DNA from: Macrotis lagotis
Taxonomy: Eukaryota > Chordata > Mammalia > Peramelemorphia > Peramelidae
DNA length: 64,000 bases
Assembly (NCBI RefSeq): GCF_037893015.1
Contig: NC_133658.1
Location: 148,798,390 to 148,862,389 of the forward strand
Direction: 5' to 3'
Shown: one piece after another, positions 42,257 through 52,939 of the stretch
Layout: each line of letters begins with the position of its first letter
Position numbering within the stretch: position 1 is the stretch's first letter
The notes under the pieces: model-generated
Seen by the model: the letters and a program-made list of their open reading frames with translations, nothing else
What the model was told of the DNA's origin: nothing
Database searches by the model: none
Position numbers and translations under genes: made by a program

Positions 42257-43189
42257 TTTCTGAAAATCTTTAAGAAGTGGATCAGAAGATTTTAGTACAA
42301 GAGACTGACTTTCTCTCATTTGCTTTAATTCAACAAACACGGGTTAGGTCCCTCCAAAACTAGCATGAGCTATATTAACACCTAAACCAGATAGTATTAG
42401 GAGGTTGTAATGGTGGGAGAGAGGAAGGGAGAATCAAAAAATGTAATTTGGAATTCACTAGCTGGGGGTACAAAGTTCCTGGAAATACTATATGGCATCC
42501 AAGAAACTGAAGGCTAGAGTTTGTGTATGTTGGGTGGCCTCTAAATTTTTTTGTTCTAGGGCAAGAAGACCCTAGTAGTGTCATATTAATTATGGTCCTG
42601 GACATATATTACAGATATGATTCTATGACCAGTATTGGGAACCTTTGTTTTCAAAATACTTTATCTATAAGGAGCTATGACATATATGCAAATAATTGAT
42701 ACAAAATAGAATATGGAAAGTAAACCAAAGAGGTACAGATAATTTGAAACACCACTCTATTATTTACAAAGTGTTTCCTACTATTTTGAACTGGCCACGG
42801 GACAGTGGCATAAGATGATCCCATCGTGAGAATAAGGGAAGCAGACAAACCGAGGGCTTTCATAAAGTGGTAGAAGAATTCAAGAACATACTACAGTGCA
42901 GTGCTTTCAATAGGACAAGATAAAATAGTACCAAATCAGAAGGATTTTGATTGAGTGAGAGGTTGAAGGTTAGGGAAGAAGGACCATGGTTCAGTGGAAA
43001 GAGTATAGGCTTTGGCATCACAGGAGTTGTGCAAGAGGGGCAGAGTAGTGTGATGATGATGATGATGGTAAAACTAGAATTAATATCATAATTTAAAGAT
43101 TGAAACACATTTTATATGTGCATACATACATACCTCTGTATGCATATATAATTGTATGTATATATGTACATATATATATACATATGTGT
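42257..43189. other. mostly unassigned
   Basis: A MIR-like scrap near 42985-43030 ('CATGGTTCAGTGGAAAGAG') and a TA/CA-rich patch at 43120-43190; otherwise nothing. Confidence 0.45.
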
Positions 43190-43375
43190 ATTCTCTTATT
43201 TGATCCATATAACAATGTCTTGATATTGGGACTATTAATATAAACTCATTTTACAGATGGAGAAATTGAGGTTTAGAGAGGGTACTTGATTTTCTCAGGA
43301 CTACTAGGTATATCTGAGAAGTCTAGATTTTCCTAATTCCAAGTCTGATGCTCTCTCCATTGGATAGATGGCTAA
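43190..43375 (-). mobile_element. MIR SINE
   Basis: 'TTTGATCCATATAACAATG', 'AAACTCATTTTACAGATGGAG', 'AAATTGAGGTTTAGAGAGGG', 'CAAGTCTGATGCTCTCTCC' in minus order. Confidence 0.85.
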
Positions 43376-43394
43376 TATAATTAATAGATTTCTG

Positions 43395-43530
43395 GACTTT
43401 GACTCAACAAGACTTGATTCTGAAATAGTCATTAGTTGCGTGATGTTGAGAAAGTTCTGTTCTTTCACAGTTCCCTCTTCTATAAAATGAGAGGTTTGGA
43501 TTTGATGACTTCTAAGATGTCTTCAAGGGA
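43395..43530 (+). mobile_element. MIR-type SINE (marsupial variant)
   Basis: 'TGACTCAACAAGACTTGATTC', 'TATAAAATGAGAGGTTTGGATTTG' (in parts), 'CTTCTAAGATGTCTTC'. Confidence 0.75.
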
Positions 43531-43850
43531 CTCTAAGTGGTATAGTGAATAGCTTGTTGGATCTGAAGTCAGGAAGACTCATTTTCCTGCATTCAAATCT
43601 GAACTAGGCTAATTTCTAGCTGTGTGATCCAGGGCAAGTCACTTTACCCTTTTTGGCTCAATTTCCTCACCTGTAGATTGAAAAGTTTAGATCTGATGAC
43701 TTCTAAGGTGCCTTTCAGGCTTAAATCTGAGATTTCACCATTTGCTATTTGTCATTTAACATATCTGGGCTTCAGTTTTATCATCTGTAAAATGAAGGAT
43801 ATAGGATTAGAGGGTCTTTGAGGTCCTTTCTTTCTTGATTAAAGGATGAA
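43531..43850 (+). mobile_element. two tandem MIR-type SINE copies
   Basis: The first runs 43531-43735: 'GTGGTATAGTGAATAGC', 'TTCAAATCTGAACTAGGC', 'GGGCAAGTCACTTTACCC', 'TTCCTCACCTGTAGATTG'. A second, headless copy follows: 'GGGCTTCAGTTTTATCATCTG', 'TAAAATGAAGGATATAGG'. With 43395-43530 this makes three same-strand copies in a row. Confidence 0.8.
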
Positions 43851-44109
43851 CCTTAATGAGCTTAAGGTTCCTATAATGACAGAGTTCTCATATCAGGAAA
43901 GGCTTTTTTGAGGAAATAACATTTAACTTGGGCCTTCATATATAGGACTTCACCTGATGAAAGTGGGACTTTCAATAGGGGAAAGGGTGAAGCCCAGGTA
44001 AAGAAAACTGAGCAAAGTCATGAAGATGAAATAATTCAGGTTGCATATGGGTAATTGGCAATAGTATAGTTTTGACAAAAAATGCAAATACAAGCCATAG
44101 AAGAATAGA

Positions 44110-44265
44110 TTTAGAGATTGGACCCAACACCTTCATTTTATAGATGACGAAAATGATACCTAATAAGGTAAAGTGACTTGCTCAAAGTCATATAGTAAGT
44201 CATTAAGGGAGCAAGAATTTAAATTTGTATCCTTTGCTCAAAATCCAGCATTCTTTCCATTACCT
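44110..44265 (-). mobile_element. MIR SINE within L2
   Basis: 'CATTTTATAGATGACGAAAATG', 'GTGACTTGCTCAAAGTCATATAG', 'AAAATCCAGCATTCTTTCC' in minus order. Confidence 0.8.
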
Positions 44266-44377
44266 TATCAAGAAAGGACAACACAGTACTTAGGACCAGA
44301 TTAGGGTGGGCCTTGACTGCTTGGGATAAGAAGTATGTATTTTATCCTTAGGACAATGGGGACTTGCTGAAAGTTTA
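44206..44377 (+). repeat. inverted duplication, left arm
   Basis: About 170 nt that align, reverse-complemented, with 45136-45304 at roughly 85% by eye. The arm spans a MIR head (44206-44265) joined to an L2 piece (44267-44362). The same MIR-L2 junction is present in the other arm. Confidence 0.8.
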
Positions 44378-44689
44378 TGTTTAGATTGATGGGATCATAC
44401 TTTTGCATTAGGAAGATTGTCTGGATGTGAAAGATAGATGATGGAGGAGCTATACTGAAGACAGCAAAATCAATTAGGAAAGAGACATTTAGGGTTTGAA
44501 TTAGGGTAGGCTAACATGGGAATGACTCTCTCCTCCAAGGGATTCTCTGTTCTTCTCTTTCCTTCCTTTTCCTTCCCTTTCTTTCTGCTCCATCTCCAAC
44601 CAAAATACTGCTAAGGGATGTTAGTTAATAAAAATACTTATTTGCATTTGAACAATTAGGTGACACAAGGGACAGGGTGCCAGGCAGAC

Positions 44690-44762
44690 TAATCTGGTGT
44701 TTTTGTCAAAAAAAAAATAAGGTCATGAAGAGTTGACTGAAATGACTCAATAACAATGAAGA
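44690..44762 (+). mobile_element. 3' end of RTE-tailed SINE
   Basis: 'AAGGTCATGAAGAGTTGACTG', 'AAATGACTCAATAACAATG' match the terminus of the copies at 53435 and 55262. Confidence 0.75.
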
Positions 44763-44794
44763 CCTGAAAGTTCTTTTAAGACTAAAAGGAGTGA

Positions 44795-44935
44795 GGGGCA
44801 GCTAGGTGGTACAGTGGATAGGGTACCAGCCCTAGAGTCAGGAGGACCTGAGTTCAAATATGACCTCAGACAATGATTACCTAGTTCTGTGACCTTGGGC
44901 AAGTCATTGCCTGGCCAAAAAACAAATAAAAAGAT
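44795..44935 (+). mobile_element. marsupial tRNA-derived SINE, full length
   Basis: 'GGGGCAGCTAGGTGGTACAG', 'TGGATAGGGTACCAGCCC', 'GAGTCAGGAGGACCTGAGTTC', 'GATTACCTAGTTCTGTGACC', 'TTGGGCAAGTCATTGCC' and an A-rich tail. It lies in the spacer of the inverted duplication. Confidence 0.93.
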
Positions 44936-45135
44936 TGAAAAGGGTGAACACATATCCAGTGGTGGGGTATAAGGCATTTCCTAGACAGGATATTTTTCTG
45001 GACAATGCCACTTCTCATGGTGTTTGTATTCTACCTCCTTACTGAACTCACTTGTCTCCTGTTTCTGGTGCACACTTCAGAATCAAACTGTCCCTTAGAT
45101 CATAGGTCTAGAAAACAAGCAAATTAGTGTGGTGG

Positions 45136-45304
45136 AAAAAATGCTAGCAGGTCCCCATTGTCCTTAGGATAAAATATATACTTCTTATCCCAAGCAAAGC
45201 TCACCCTAAACTGGCCCTAAGAACCATGTTATCCTTTCTTGATGGGGAAGTAGAAAGAATGCTGAATTTTGGGTCAGAGGATACAAGTTTGAATTCTTGC
45301 TCCC
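45136..45304 (-). repeat. inverted duplication, right arm
   Basis: Reverse complement of 44206-44377. Contains L2 in sense (45152-45243, 'GTCCTTAGGATAAAATATATAC') joined to a MIR head ('GTAGAAAGAATGCTGAATTTTG'). Confidence 0.8.
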
Positions 45305-45334
45305 TACTAGATCCCTTAAAAACAGGGGATCAGA

Positions 45335-45575
45335 TTCTGGGTTTCTTAACTTTTTTTAAAATTATGGACCCTTTTGGCATCCTGGTAAAGTCGTTGAACC
45401 TTCTTTTGGGATTAAGTTTTTAAATGCATAAAAAAATAAATAGGATTACAAAGGAAGTCAATTATTTTGAAATAATTATATAATTCCTCCCCCTTCCTGA
45501 ATCTGCCCCTCCCCATCCAAGCGAATAGTCTTTGAAATCTACCTGGATCTTGAACCCCAGATTAAGAACCACAGG
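45335..45575 (+). mobile_element. hAT-like nonautonomous element
   Basis: 'GGGTTTCTTAAC', 'ATGGACCCTTTTGGCATCCTGG', 'TTAAGTTTTTAAATGCATAA', 'AGGATTACAAAGGAAGTCAATTA' (in parts), 'GAACCCCAGATTAAGAACCAC'. Ends GTTTCTTAAC/ATTAAGAACC are inverted. A C-rich insertion of about 45 nt (45486-45525) is specific to this copy. Confidence 0.72.
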
Positions 45576-46162
45576 ACCAGATATCATTATGGTTCTTTTC
45601 AATTCTGAATCTCTGATCCTTTGATTTGCACCTCCTATTCCCAACCTCTTCACCTAAAAATTCATGCTAAGACAGGAGTGGGTCTAAGATAACTTTTATC
45701 AACCAAGGAGCAACCTGTTAAATTTTCATTGTGAGCATTTAAACTACAGAAACTGAACTGGAAAATCCTATGTAATAGGGCTTGATTTACTGCTCTGTAG
45801 ATTGATCAGACTTACAAAAATGTTGGAGAAAATTATATTTGTCATATGTACATTTCCCCCTCAGAGAACTGGTTGTCACACAATTACCAGGTCCCTCCTG
45901 ATGATGTCTGTCTTAAAGAACAGTCTTCCTTCTACCCAAATCAATTGAAATTTGATGGTCAAAGTCTAATTTACACCCAGCCCTTTCAGAAAAAACTAAG
46001 TAAATAAGGTCACCAACAATAATAAAGGTATGGAATATGTTCTCAATAAGCCAACTCCATTTAAAATGTGTTTTCAATAAGCCAATTCCATTTTCTCTTA
46101 GGTCCAGAACAAGTCAGTCCTTACACCCATGTCTTAGTATCTCCCAGGTCACTTCCTCTGCT

Positions 46163-46164
<2 letters not shown>
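45576..46164. other. no recognised feature
   Basis: A short near-duplicate, 'AATAAGCCAA..TCCATTT', occurs at about 46044-46063 and 46076-46095. Otherwise nothing. Confidence 0.45.

Positions 46165-46219
<55 letters not shown>
46165..46219. repeat. (CA)n microsatellite
   Basis: About 27 pure dimers. Confidence 0.98.
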
Positions 46220-46225
<6 letters not shown>

Positions 46226-46454
46226 TAGAGCTTGGAAGAAATAATCAGACCAAGAAACAACAACTTTATAACTGTTGGAAGGGAGGGATTGAGATAGATA
46301 GCCAAGAGTGACCCTCTTCTGAAAATTACAGCCACACTGTCTTTGATACCATAGTCTTTTTTTCTTTTAGGACAGCAAAGGGCTTTCGAGAGACCATCAT
46401 TATCATCCTCAAGGAACTTTTATGGCACTGTGCTCAAGGACCCAGGTGAGACCC

Positions 46455-46720
46455 TGGGGGATGCAATAATATTTAAGAGCCAAATGCTGTGTAAAGAACT
46501 CATGATCTAGTTGGGGAGACAGAAACATAAGAGAGATTACAATACAAGGTAGTGGAAAGGACAATTGGATGCTACAGGCTCATAGGTTTACAAGAGAAAG
46601 GGTCAGTATTGGAAGACTTAAGGGAGTAGTTGGGAGTTGATTTAAACATTAAAGAATAGCTAAGAATCCTATTTATGTAGTGTTTTCAGGTGTACTAAAG
46701 GTTTGGAGAAGGAGTTAGGG
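46455..46720 (-). mobile_element. L2 LINE fragment
   Basis: 'CAAATGCTGTGTAAAGAAC', 'TGATCTAGTTGGGGAGACAG', 'AGTTGGGAGTTGATTTAAAC' are decayed complements of the L2 3' region. Confidence 0.55.
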
Positions 46721-46784
46721 GAGTGTTAAGGAGGAGAGAAAGTTTCTAGGAATACCTGGTAGTCATAAAAGAGTAAAAAAAGTT

Positions 46785-46897
46785 AAAAGTGACTTTGGGA
46801 AAATATTTCAAACTGCACCTCAGTTTCCTTTTCTGTAATTTTAGGAAATGAGACTAGATAGTTTCTGAGGGCCTTAACAGCCCTAAATCAACGAGAC
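46785..46897 (+). mobile_element. MIR-type SINE tail
   Basis: 'AAAAGTGACTTTGGGAAAATATTTC' (in parts), 'CCTCAGTTTCCTTTTCTGTAA', 'GAGACTAGATAGTTTC', 'GGCCTTAACAGCCC'. Confidence 0.75.
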
Positions 46898-46929
46898 TTC
46901 TAGAAGGAGGTATTGTTTGATCAAGAAAA

Positions 46930-47035
46930 CTAAATCCAGAGATGAAGTGGACATACCCCAAGATTCCCCACTTTCTATAGGGTCAAAGCCAAAATCAGAC
47001 CCAAATAAGTTGACTCTCACTCTGCTGTTTCAGCT
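46930..47035 (-). mobile_element. MIR/SINE fragment
   Basis: 'AAATCCAGAGATGAAGTGGAC', 'GTCAAAGCCAAAATCAGACCC', 'CTCTCACTCTGCTGTTTCAGC' resemble a decayed minus-strand MIR. Confidence 0.45.
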
Positions 47036-47650
47036 ACTTGAATAGGAAATTTGGGGAGGAGGGGAAGAAACACAAGAGTCAGGAAGAGCAAAGGCAAGGT
47101 TGATTGATTTTGAACACAGGCTGAAGAATTAGGATTGGTGTTTTTCCTCACTCCTTTCTGACTTCTTTGATCTGAGGCTTGGCTTTCTCCCCAAGACCCC
47201 CCCCCCTTGTACCGGATGCCTGACAGCAGGAGTGCTGAGTCATGTCCTTGAATGGGGGGTATGCATACTGATGCTCAGGGGGAAGCTACCATGCATTTAG
47301 CTGTTTTCCTTCTTTCCATTTGGGGCTTTGCAACCCCTGGGACCAGGCTTTATTGGTACTTCCCAGGTAATGAATGGAGAACACTTGGGCTGCTCTGAGA
47401 GAATGCTATTCACCTGGGGGGGTTACTCACCCCCAGGGTGGCTAGGCTTGGCTGTGGGGCTAAGGAAAATTGATTACCTGATCTGATTCAGGTCTGATAA
47501 AGGCAAAAGGTGCTCTTGCCTTTGTGTCAAGCAAAGACATTCTCTGATTCTCTTAAACCTCAAGGATATTTGAGACCTCATCCCCATTCTTACTATTTTT
47601 TTGCCCAGCCACCAACCTGAAATATTATTATGGCACATTTATACCAGAGA
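47036..47650. other. non-repetitive interval
   Basis: Relatively GC-rich (a C-run at 47199-47208), no recognised repeat or exon. Confidence 0.4.
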
Positions 47651-47651
47651 C

Positions 47652-47835
47652 TTCTTAACATTTGATTGTTTTAGTAAAACCTATGGACTCCTTAGTAAAA
47701 TGTTTTTAAATTCACAGGATTGTGACAGAAACCAATCATTCTGAATATAGATATCAAAATATTTTTAAAAAATCAAATTCTCTAAAAATATATATCCATG
47801 AACTGCTGTGGACCTCAGGTTTAAAAAAATCAAAG
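47652..47835 (+). mobile_element. hAT-like nonautonomous element
   Basis: 'AAACCTATGGACTCCTTAG', 'AAAATGTTTTTAAATTCACAGG', 'AAACCAATCATTCTGAATATAG', 'GATATCAAAATATTTTTAAAAAA' (in parts), 'TGTGGACCTCAGGTTTAA'. Confidence 0.7.
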
Positions 47836-48049
47836 AACATTGCTCTAAATAATCAAGAAAAAATATTTCTGCATTGTTGAAAAGGGAGGTGGATGTTAGA
47901 AAGTTCATTTTCCCATTGTCTTTTTTTGAAAAAGAAAAAAATTCTTATTGATCCCTACAGCTAAGAGACACCAATCTAGCTTTTAAGGTTGACTTCATAT
48001 TCTTCTTCTTAATGGACTTCTGTGTTCAAGTCAAACTGTTCTAAGCTGT

Positions 48050-48365
48050 TGTTTCTTTGTACACATTGTACCCATGCTTAGAATGTTCTCTTCTTTCCCC
48101 AATCTCTTAGACAGTTTCTTACAAGGCTTAGTTCAAATGCTCTAACAAATGAAGCCTTTCCTAATGACTTTGTATTTTTGTATGTACTATATGCATTATC
48201 TATTTACTTATTTGCATACATTCCCTACTCCTACTCCCCTTTCCCAGTAGGCTAAAAGTTCCATGATGGCAAGCTCTGTTTGTTTCTCTGTCTCCCCCCA
48301 CTCCCAGGTATCTCCATGCCTAATACACTTAGGTATTAGGAGGTGTTTAATAAATGCAGATAGAA
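48050..48365 (+). mobile_element. L2 LINE 3' end
   Basis: 'CATGCTTAGAATGTTCTCTTC', 'TTACAAGGCTTAGTTCAAATGC', 'AATGAAGCCTTTCCTAATGAC', 'AGTAGGCTAAAAGTTCC', 'GGAGGTGTTTAATAAATGCAG' form a clean sense-strand L2 terminus. Confidence 0.88.
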
Positions 48366-48840
48366 TTGGACTGATTGACCCAATGAATCTCAAGCTTTTT
48401 TTTAATGGATCAATACTCTTTATTGTTGAGTAATCATGGCACACTGATCATTTAAATAGGCAACACTACAATAGAGTCAGGGAGTCCTCAGTTTCCTTTC
48501 AATGAGATTAACCATTTTTGTTGGTTCTTCAGAAGTTCAAGGTTTGACTTGATTCAGATCTAATGTATATGTGTAAATATGTGTGTAAAAAGTTTTTTTT
48601 TAATTTCATGGTTTCTTTTCTTATATCATGTATGCCAGCTCAGAATAATTTATATTAATAATATTTTTATATTTTCTTTTGTATGCACAAACACAACACC
48701 CAAAATATATAACAGTGAAACTTATGGTACTAGGGGACACCTTTTGAGAATCCTTTAATCTCATCTAATTCTTTCATTTAACAGATGTAGAAAGTCTAAC
48801 CATCCATGCAGTTTGAGGTAGGAAAGTACCATGATAGCAA
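48366..48840. other. mostly unassigned
   Basis: AT-rich; a MIR scrap may lie at 48755-48800. Confidence 0.45.
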
Positions 48841-48844
48841 ATTA

Positions 48845-49155
48845 TGGGAGGAAATATTTGCATTTATTATATGTTAGGAACTTTACAGATATTAATTAAT
48901 ACAAATAAAATTGGAATGATTGTCTGACCCAATGGATCTGAAACCATTTTTTTTATTATGGCACAATATCTTATTTGATATTCACAACAACCCTGTGAGA
49001 AAATGTTATTATTATTCTTATTTTACAATTGAGGAAAATGAAGCAGAGATAGGGTAAGTAACTTGGCCAGGGTCACACAGCTGGCAAGTACCTGAGGAAG
49101 GATTTGTACCAAGGTCTTCTGATTCTAAATCTGGTGTCCTGTCCATTAAACCAAA
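48845..49155 (-). mobile_element. MIR SINE, long copy
   Basis: 'CATTTATTATATGTTAGGAAC', 'TATTCACAACAACCCTGTGAG', 'TATTTTACAATTGAGGAAAATG', 'GCCAGGGTCACACAGCTGGC', 'GTCTTCTGATTCTAAATCTGG', 'CCTGTCCATTAAACC'. An A/T insert of about 60 nt splits its 3' part near 48900-48955. Confidence 0.85.
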
Positions 49156-51215
49156 CTTCCCCTCTTTCTCTCTCTCTTTCTTTCCTCCTCCCTGCATCAT
49201 TTAAAACACACCAGCACTAGAGACAAGCAGATTCAACATTGCTTTGGTTTCTTTGTTGATTAGTCCAGGCCATCTCTGATTAAACTATCCTTATTAAATC
49301 TCTATCAGTACTCTGTACTGACTCAGTCTTCTATTTGCCACCACTATGGCTCCAGGGTATCTACCCAGGGTAAAGAATTCCTATGGTCAAGCTAAGTTTC
49401 CCAAACTCTTGACTGAGGGACACCACAGACATGTCTGCAGGTTCTCTTGATGATTTGGAGCTGGTGAAGGCACTTCAAAGTTCATCATACTGCAGCGAGT
49501 GAGGAGGAGGGAGGAAAGGAGAGGTGAGTGATTGGAACAGAAGACACCAGTAAGGGGAGCAGCATCACTAGTAAGATCCATTCCCTCTCCCCCACCCCAT
49601 CCCCTTGGAGGCTCAGGCTTGTGATTTTTAGCTTAGCTATTTACTCTTCTTATGCCTCAATATCCCTATTGGTCAAACAAGGATCAAAGGATTAAATTCT
49701 CTCTCTAAGGCAGATAGATGCTTAGCACATCACAGCTAATAAGAGTGATTATGAAACTCTCTACATGCATAAAGCACTAGTGACTGTCTTGATAAGGAAA
49801 ACATTCAACTGAACTCTTTTTTGCAGGAGGATTACATCCCCAAATCACAGTGTCCTGACTCAACAGCCTTTTTTTTGGTGCCAACTTTGGGTTTGATCAT
49901 ACCTTTCCAGATATCCTGGAGCCAGACAGCATCAATATTGGGGAGGCTCTCTAATCGACAAGCCAGGGTCATGATAAACTCCAGTCATGAGGCTCATTCA
50001 ATTTCCATTCCCCTCTCTTTCTCAAACTGTCTCACTGCCCCCCAAACCCAGCCAGACCTTCTTACCAACCTGGAGTCTTAATCAAGGGGAGCAATTATAG
50101 AACAACTGAACAACAAATCGAGATCAATACAGAGACTCAGCTGTCTACAAGAAAAAAAAAATTATGATCCTTGACTGGGTTATGCTTACCAGCCAAGAAG
50201 TGAAGTAATACAGAGCAACCCCCCCCCAGACTAGCCTCGATCAATCCTAGCATTTTATTACTCGGCTCTATCCCCCTTGCTTTCCTGGACCCCTCCCCCC
50301 AATTCCCTTACCTTTCCTCCATCTTATTAGAGCCCAATCTCCAAGGAAAATATTGCACTTGTTATCAAATTTTAGAAAGAGAATTTATGGCAAAGGCAGA
50401 TTGATTTAAAGCCTCCTTCTAAGAGGGGAGCAGGGAGGTGGAAAGGTAAATTTTGCTGCGTCTTTCAGATTGGTCCCTTTGCTTATCTCCTCATTTTATG
50501 ACATAATCTGTTGTAACATTACCCAGGGTCCTCTGGGCTGAGGTTCGTTGCCTGGCATTAGATAAGGGGGAGATATTGTCTGGGTGTAAAGTTTAAAGCC
50601 CGTGGCAAGGGCTCATTTTTCTCATTTCAGGCTAGGGAGAAAGGATATAAAATGAAAAGCAAGCAATCAATAAAGAAGAAAGATAGAGATCTTTCCCCAA
50701 AAGCAGGAGGAGGGGGAAAAGGAACCCCACATCTCCCTGACTGACTTCTAGCTAATACTTTAAACAGACTGATAATGAGTCAGAGGTTTTTTTTTTCTTT
50801 ATTTCTTTCTTTTTTGATCTTGAAGGGGAAGCAAAAAGAAGTCCCTCAAATCTGGATAATGGCAGGCATCTTTTGCACAGGGAGAGCTTTCCTTTGGGAC
50901 TTCTCTTGGTTTGTGTTTATAATAAAGGCCTAGTGACTGCTTTCCTACAGAAGAGGTGTGTTAGGATGGGGGTGTTGTAGGGGGAATTGTGAAAATGTGA
51001 TCACAATCAAATTTAAATGCAATGATATTTGTTAAGCTACTTCAACAGCTGCTCCTGAGAAAAGAAGAGAAATTAAAGTCAAAAGATGCTCATGGGTTAA
51101 TATAGGGTTTATGAAGGACCAGTCTGCTTTAAGAGCTAAACAGTCATTCGGTGGTTAGAAAATCAATATTTTACTAAGGAACAGTATGAAAAGCCACAAA
51201 TATACTCCCAGTTAA
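49156..51215. other. mostly non-repetitive; candidate conserved noncoding DNA
   Basis: Only a weak MIR-like patch at about 49620-49680. 50380-50960 includes AGATAAGG-type GATA motifs (50562) and TATAAAATGAAAAG, without repeat signatures. Frames up to 86 codons show no domain. No exon is supported. Confidence 0.35.
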
Positions 51216-51219
51216 ATGA

Positions 51220-51780
51220 ACTTCAGCCACACAATTCACATTGTATAAAGACCATAATGATCAATCATTGCATAAACATTATTTAAGCACCTACTATAAG
51301 CCAGGTATATTGTTAAGCAATGGAGATTCAAAAATAGGCAAAAGGCAGTTCTGGTCTTCAAGAAGCTTACGATTTAATGGGGTAGGAAAAATCAAACAAA
51401 TACACACAAAACGAAAGCTGTATACATATTAAACAGGAAATTCATAAAGGGAAAAATACAGTAATTAAGGAGGTTGGAGAAGACTTCTGGTAGGTGGAAT
51501 TGTAGCTGGAACTTAAAAGAAACCAGGGAGATCAGAAGAGAAGAAAGAATATTTCAGGCATGAAGGACAATCAGAGAAAATGGTAGGAGCTAACAGATGG
51601 AAGGTCTTGTTTGTTGAGGTGCAAGACCAATAATGTCCCTGGATTGAAGAGTATGTGTGGGGGGGGTAATAATTGGCAGGAAAACCATATTTTACTATAC
51701 CAAAAGGGGATCTGATCACTATGTAGGGAGGCTACACATTTGTCAGTAGCTCTGATATATGTTTTTGATCCTAAGTACCT
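51220..51780 (-). mobile_element. L2 LINE 3' region, long copy
   Basis: 'AACATTATTTAAGCACCTAC', 'TATAAGCCAGGTATATTG', 'CTTCAAGAAGCTTACGATTTAATGG' (in parts), 'GAAGACTTCTGGTAGGTGG', 'AATTGTAGCTGGAACTTAAAAG', 'ATATTTCAGGCATGAAGGAC'. It covers the terminus and about 450 nt of upstream antisense sequence. Confidence 0.78.
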
Positions 51781-51794
51781 CACATATCTCTAAA

Positions 51795-51900
51795 TCTAGC
51801 TGAATAATGAACTCCAGGAAAGTGGCTTGCTCATTTTTATATCTTCAGGTACTCCGAATAGATCTTACACAAACCACTCAAACTGAGACTGAAAGCTTGA
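51795..51900 (+). mobile_element. L2 LINE terminus
   Basis: 'GAATAATGAACTCCAGGAAAG', 'CTCATTTTTATATCTTCAGG', 'GCTTGAATGAATAAATGAA' is a sense L2 3' end; its terminal TGAA repeats run into the ATGG array. Confidence 0.6.
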
Positions 51901-51972
51901 ATGAATAAATGAATGGATGGATGGTTGAATGGATGAGTCAATTGGATGGATGAATGGATGGCTGGATGGACA
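51900..51972. repeat. imperfect (ATGG)n array
   Basis: ATGG/AATG tetramers with interruptions, likely expanded from the L2 tail. Confidence 0.9.
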
Positions 51973-52462
51973 AATGGTCCTAGGGTCCCTAATTATCATC
52001 TCTAGAAGGTTGCCCAGTGGGATATTATATCCTTTGGAGAGATTCAAGCTCACGAAATTTGAAAAAAGGAAGGTGGTTAGTAAACTTACCGAACAATTAC
52101 ATATGGCAAACAACAGCCCAAAACATGCAATTTCTTCCCAAATAGGCTATTTACCATCCATCACACAGTTCTTGGAGGGAGAAGGAAACATGTAATTCTG
52201 AACTCACTCAGATTTCAAAACAGGAAAGCCAAAGAAAACAAATAGTGTGGGATCAGAGAATCTGGAAGTCAGAAGACCTTGCTGCTTCTTCAAGAACATC
52301 TCCCAGTACAGATAGGACTGAACTTCTGTTCCAGCCAGAGTAGATAACTCACTGAGTTTGGCTCAGTCACATTGCTATATTTATAATTTTCTCATGGGAT
52401 TCTTTACTACTTTGAATTCTTTATCCTTTTCTTTTATCTCATAGTCATGGGATTTAAAGCAG
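51973..52462. other. no recognised feature
   Basis: Nothing assignable. Confidence 0.5.
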
Positions 52463-52464
52463 GA

Positions 52465-52625
52465 GGGGAATTTTGAGAATGTTTAATCTAGTCTCTCATT
52501 TTACAAAGAAAGATTCTAAGTTCCAGAGAGGGGAAGGGACATTTCTAAGCTCATGTATCTAGAAAGTAGGAGAGAAAGGATTTGAACCCACATCCTATAA
52601 CCCCAACTTCAGTTGTCTTTCCTCT
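52465..52625 (-). mobile_element. MIR-type SINE
   Basis: 'GTTTAATCTAGTCTCTCATTTTAC' (in parts), 'GATTCTAAGTTCCAGAGAGG', 'GATTTGAACCCACATCC' in minus order. Confidence 0.75.
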
Positions 52626-52711
52626 AGAGATGAACTAAGCTCGTGAAAGTCATAAAACTAAGTTCATTCAAATTTGTGATGTAATTTCAACTAGGCTCTT
52701 AACTCAGCCAG

Positions 52712-52937
52712 GCAATTCTTTTGTTATTATTGTCTTTCAGTTATGTCTGACTCTTCTTGACTTCATTAGGGTTTTCTTGGCATAAATACTGGAGTGTTTT
52801 GCCATTTCCTTTTCCAGGTTTTTTTTATAAATGAGGAAACTGGCAAAGAAGGTTAAGTGCTACTAAATGTCTAAGGCTATACTTGAATTTAAGTCTTCCT
52901 GACTTTAGGCCTGGCACTCTATCCAATGAACCATCAA
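52712..52937 (-). mobile_element. RTE-tailed marsupial SINE
   Basis: 'TTGTTATTATTGTCTTTCAG', 'TTATGTCTGACTCTTCTTGAC', 'GGGTTTTCTTGGCATAAATAC', 'TGGAGTGTTTTGCCATTTCC', 'AAGTCTTCCTGACTTTAGGC', 'GGCACTCTATCCAATGAACC'. The first part is the complement of an RTE/BovB-like 3' tail; the last is a tRNA-like head. Confidence 0.88.
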
Positions 52938-52939
52938 TT

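Larger units (their letters stand above)
43900..44480 (-). mobile_element. L2 LINE ORF2/3' fragment, interrupted by MIR
   Basis: The antisense L2 pieces are 'AAGGCTTTTTTGAGGAAATAAC', 'TAACTTGGGCCTTCATATATAGG', then after a MIR copy (about 44110-44265) 'AGGGTGGGCCTTGAC', 'TATTTTATCCTTAGGACAATGG' and 'ATTGATGGGATCATAC'. Confidence 0.7.
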
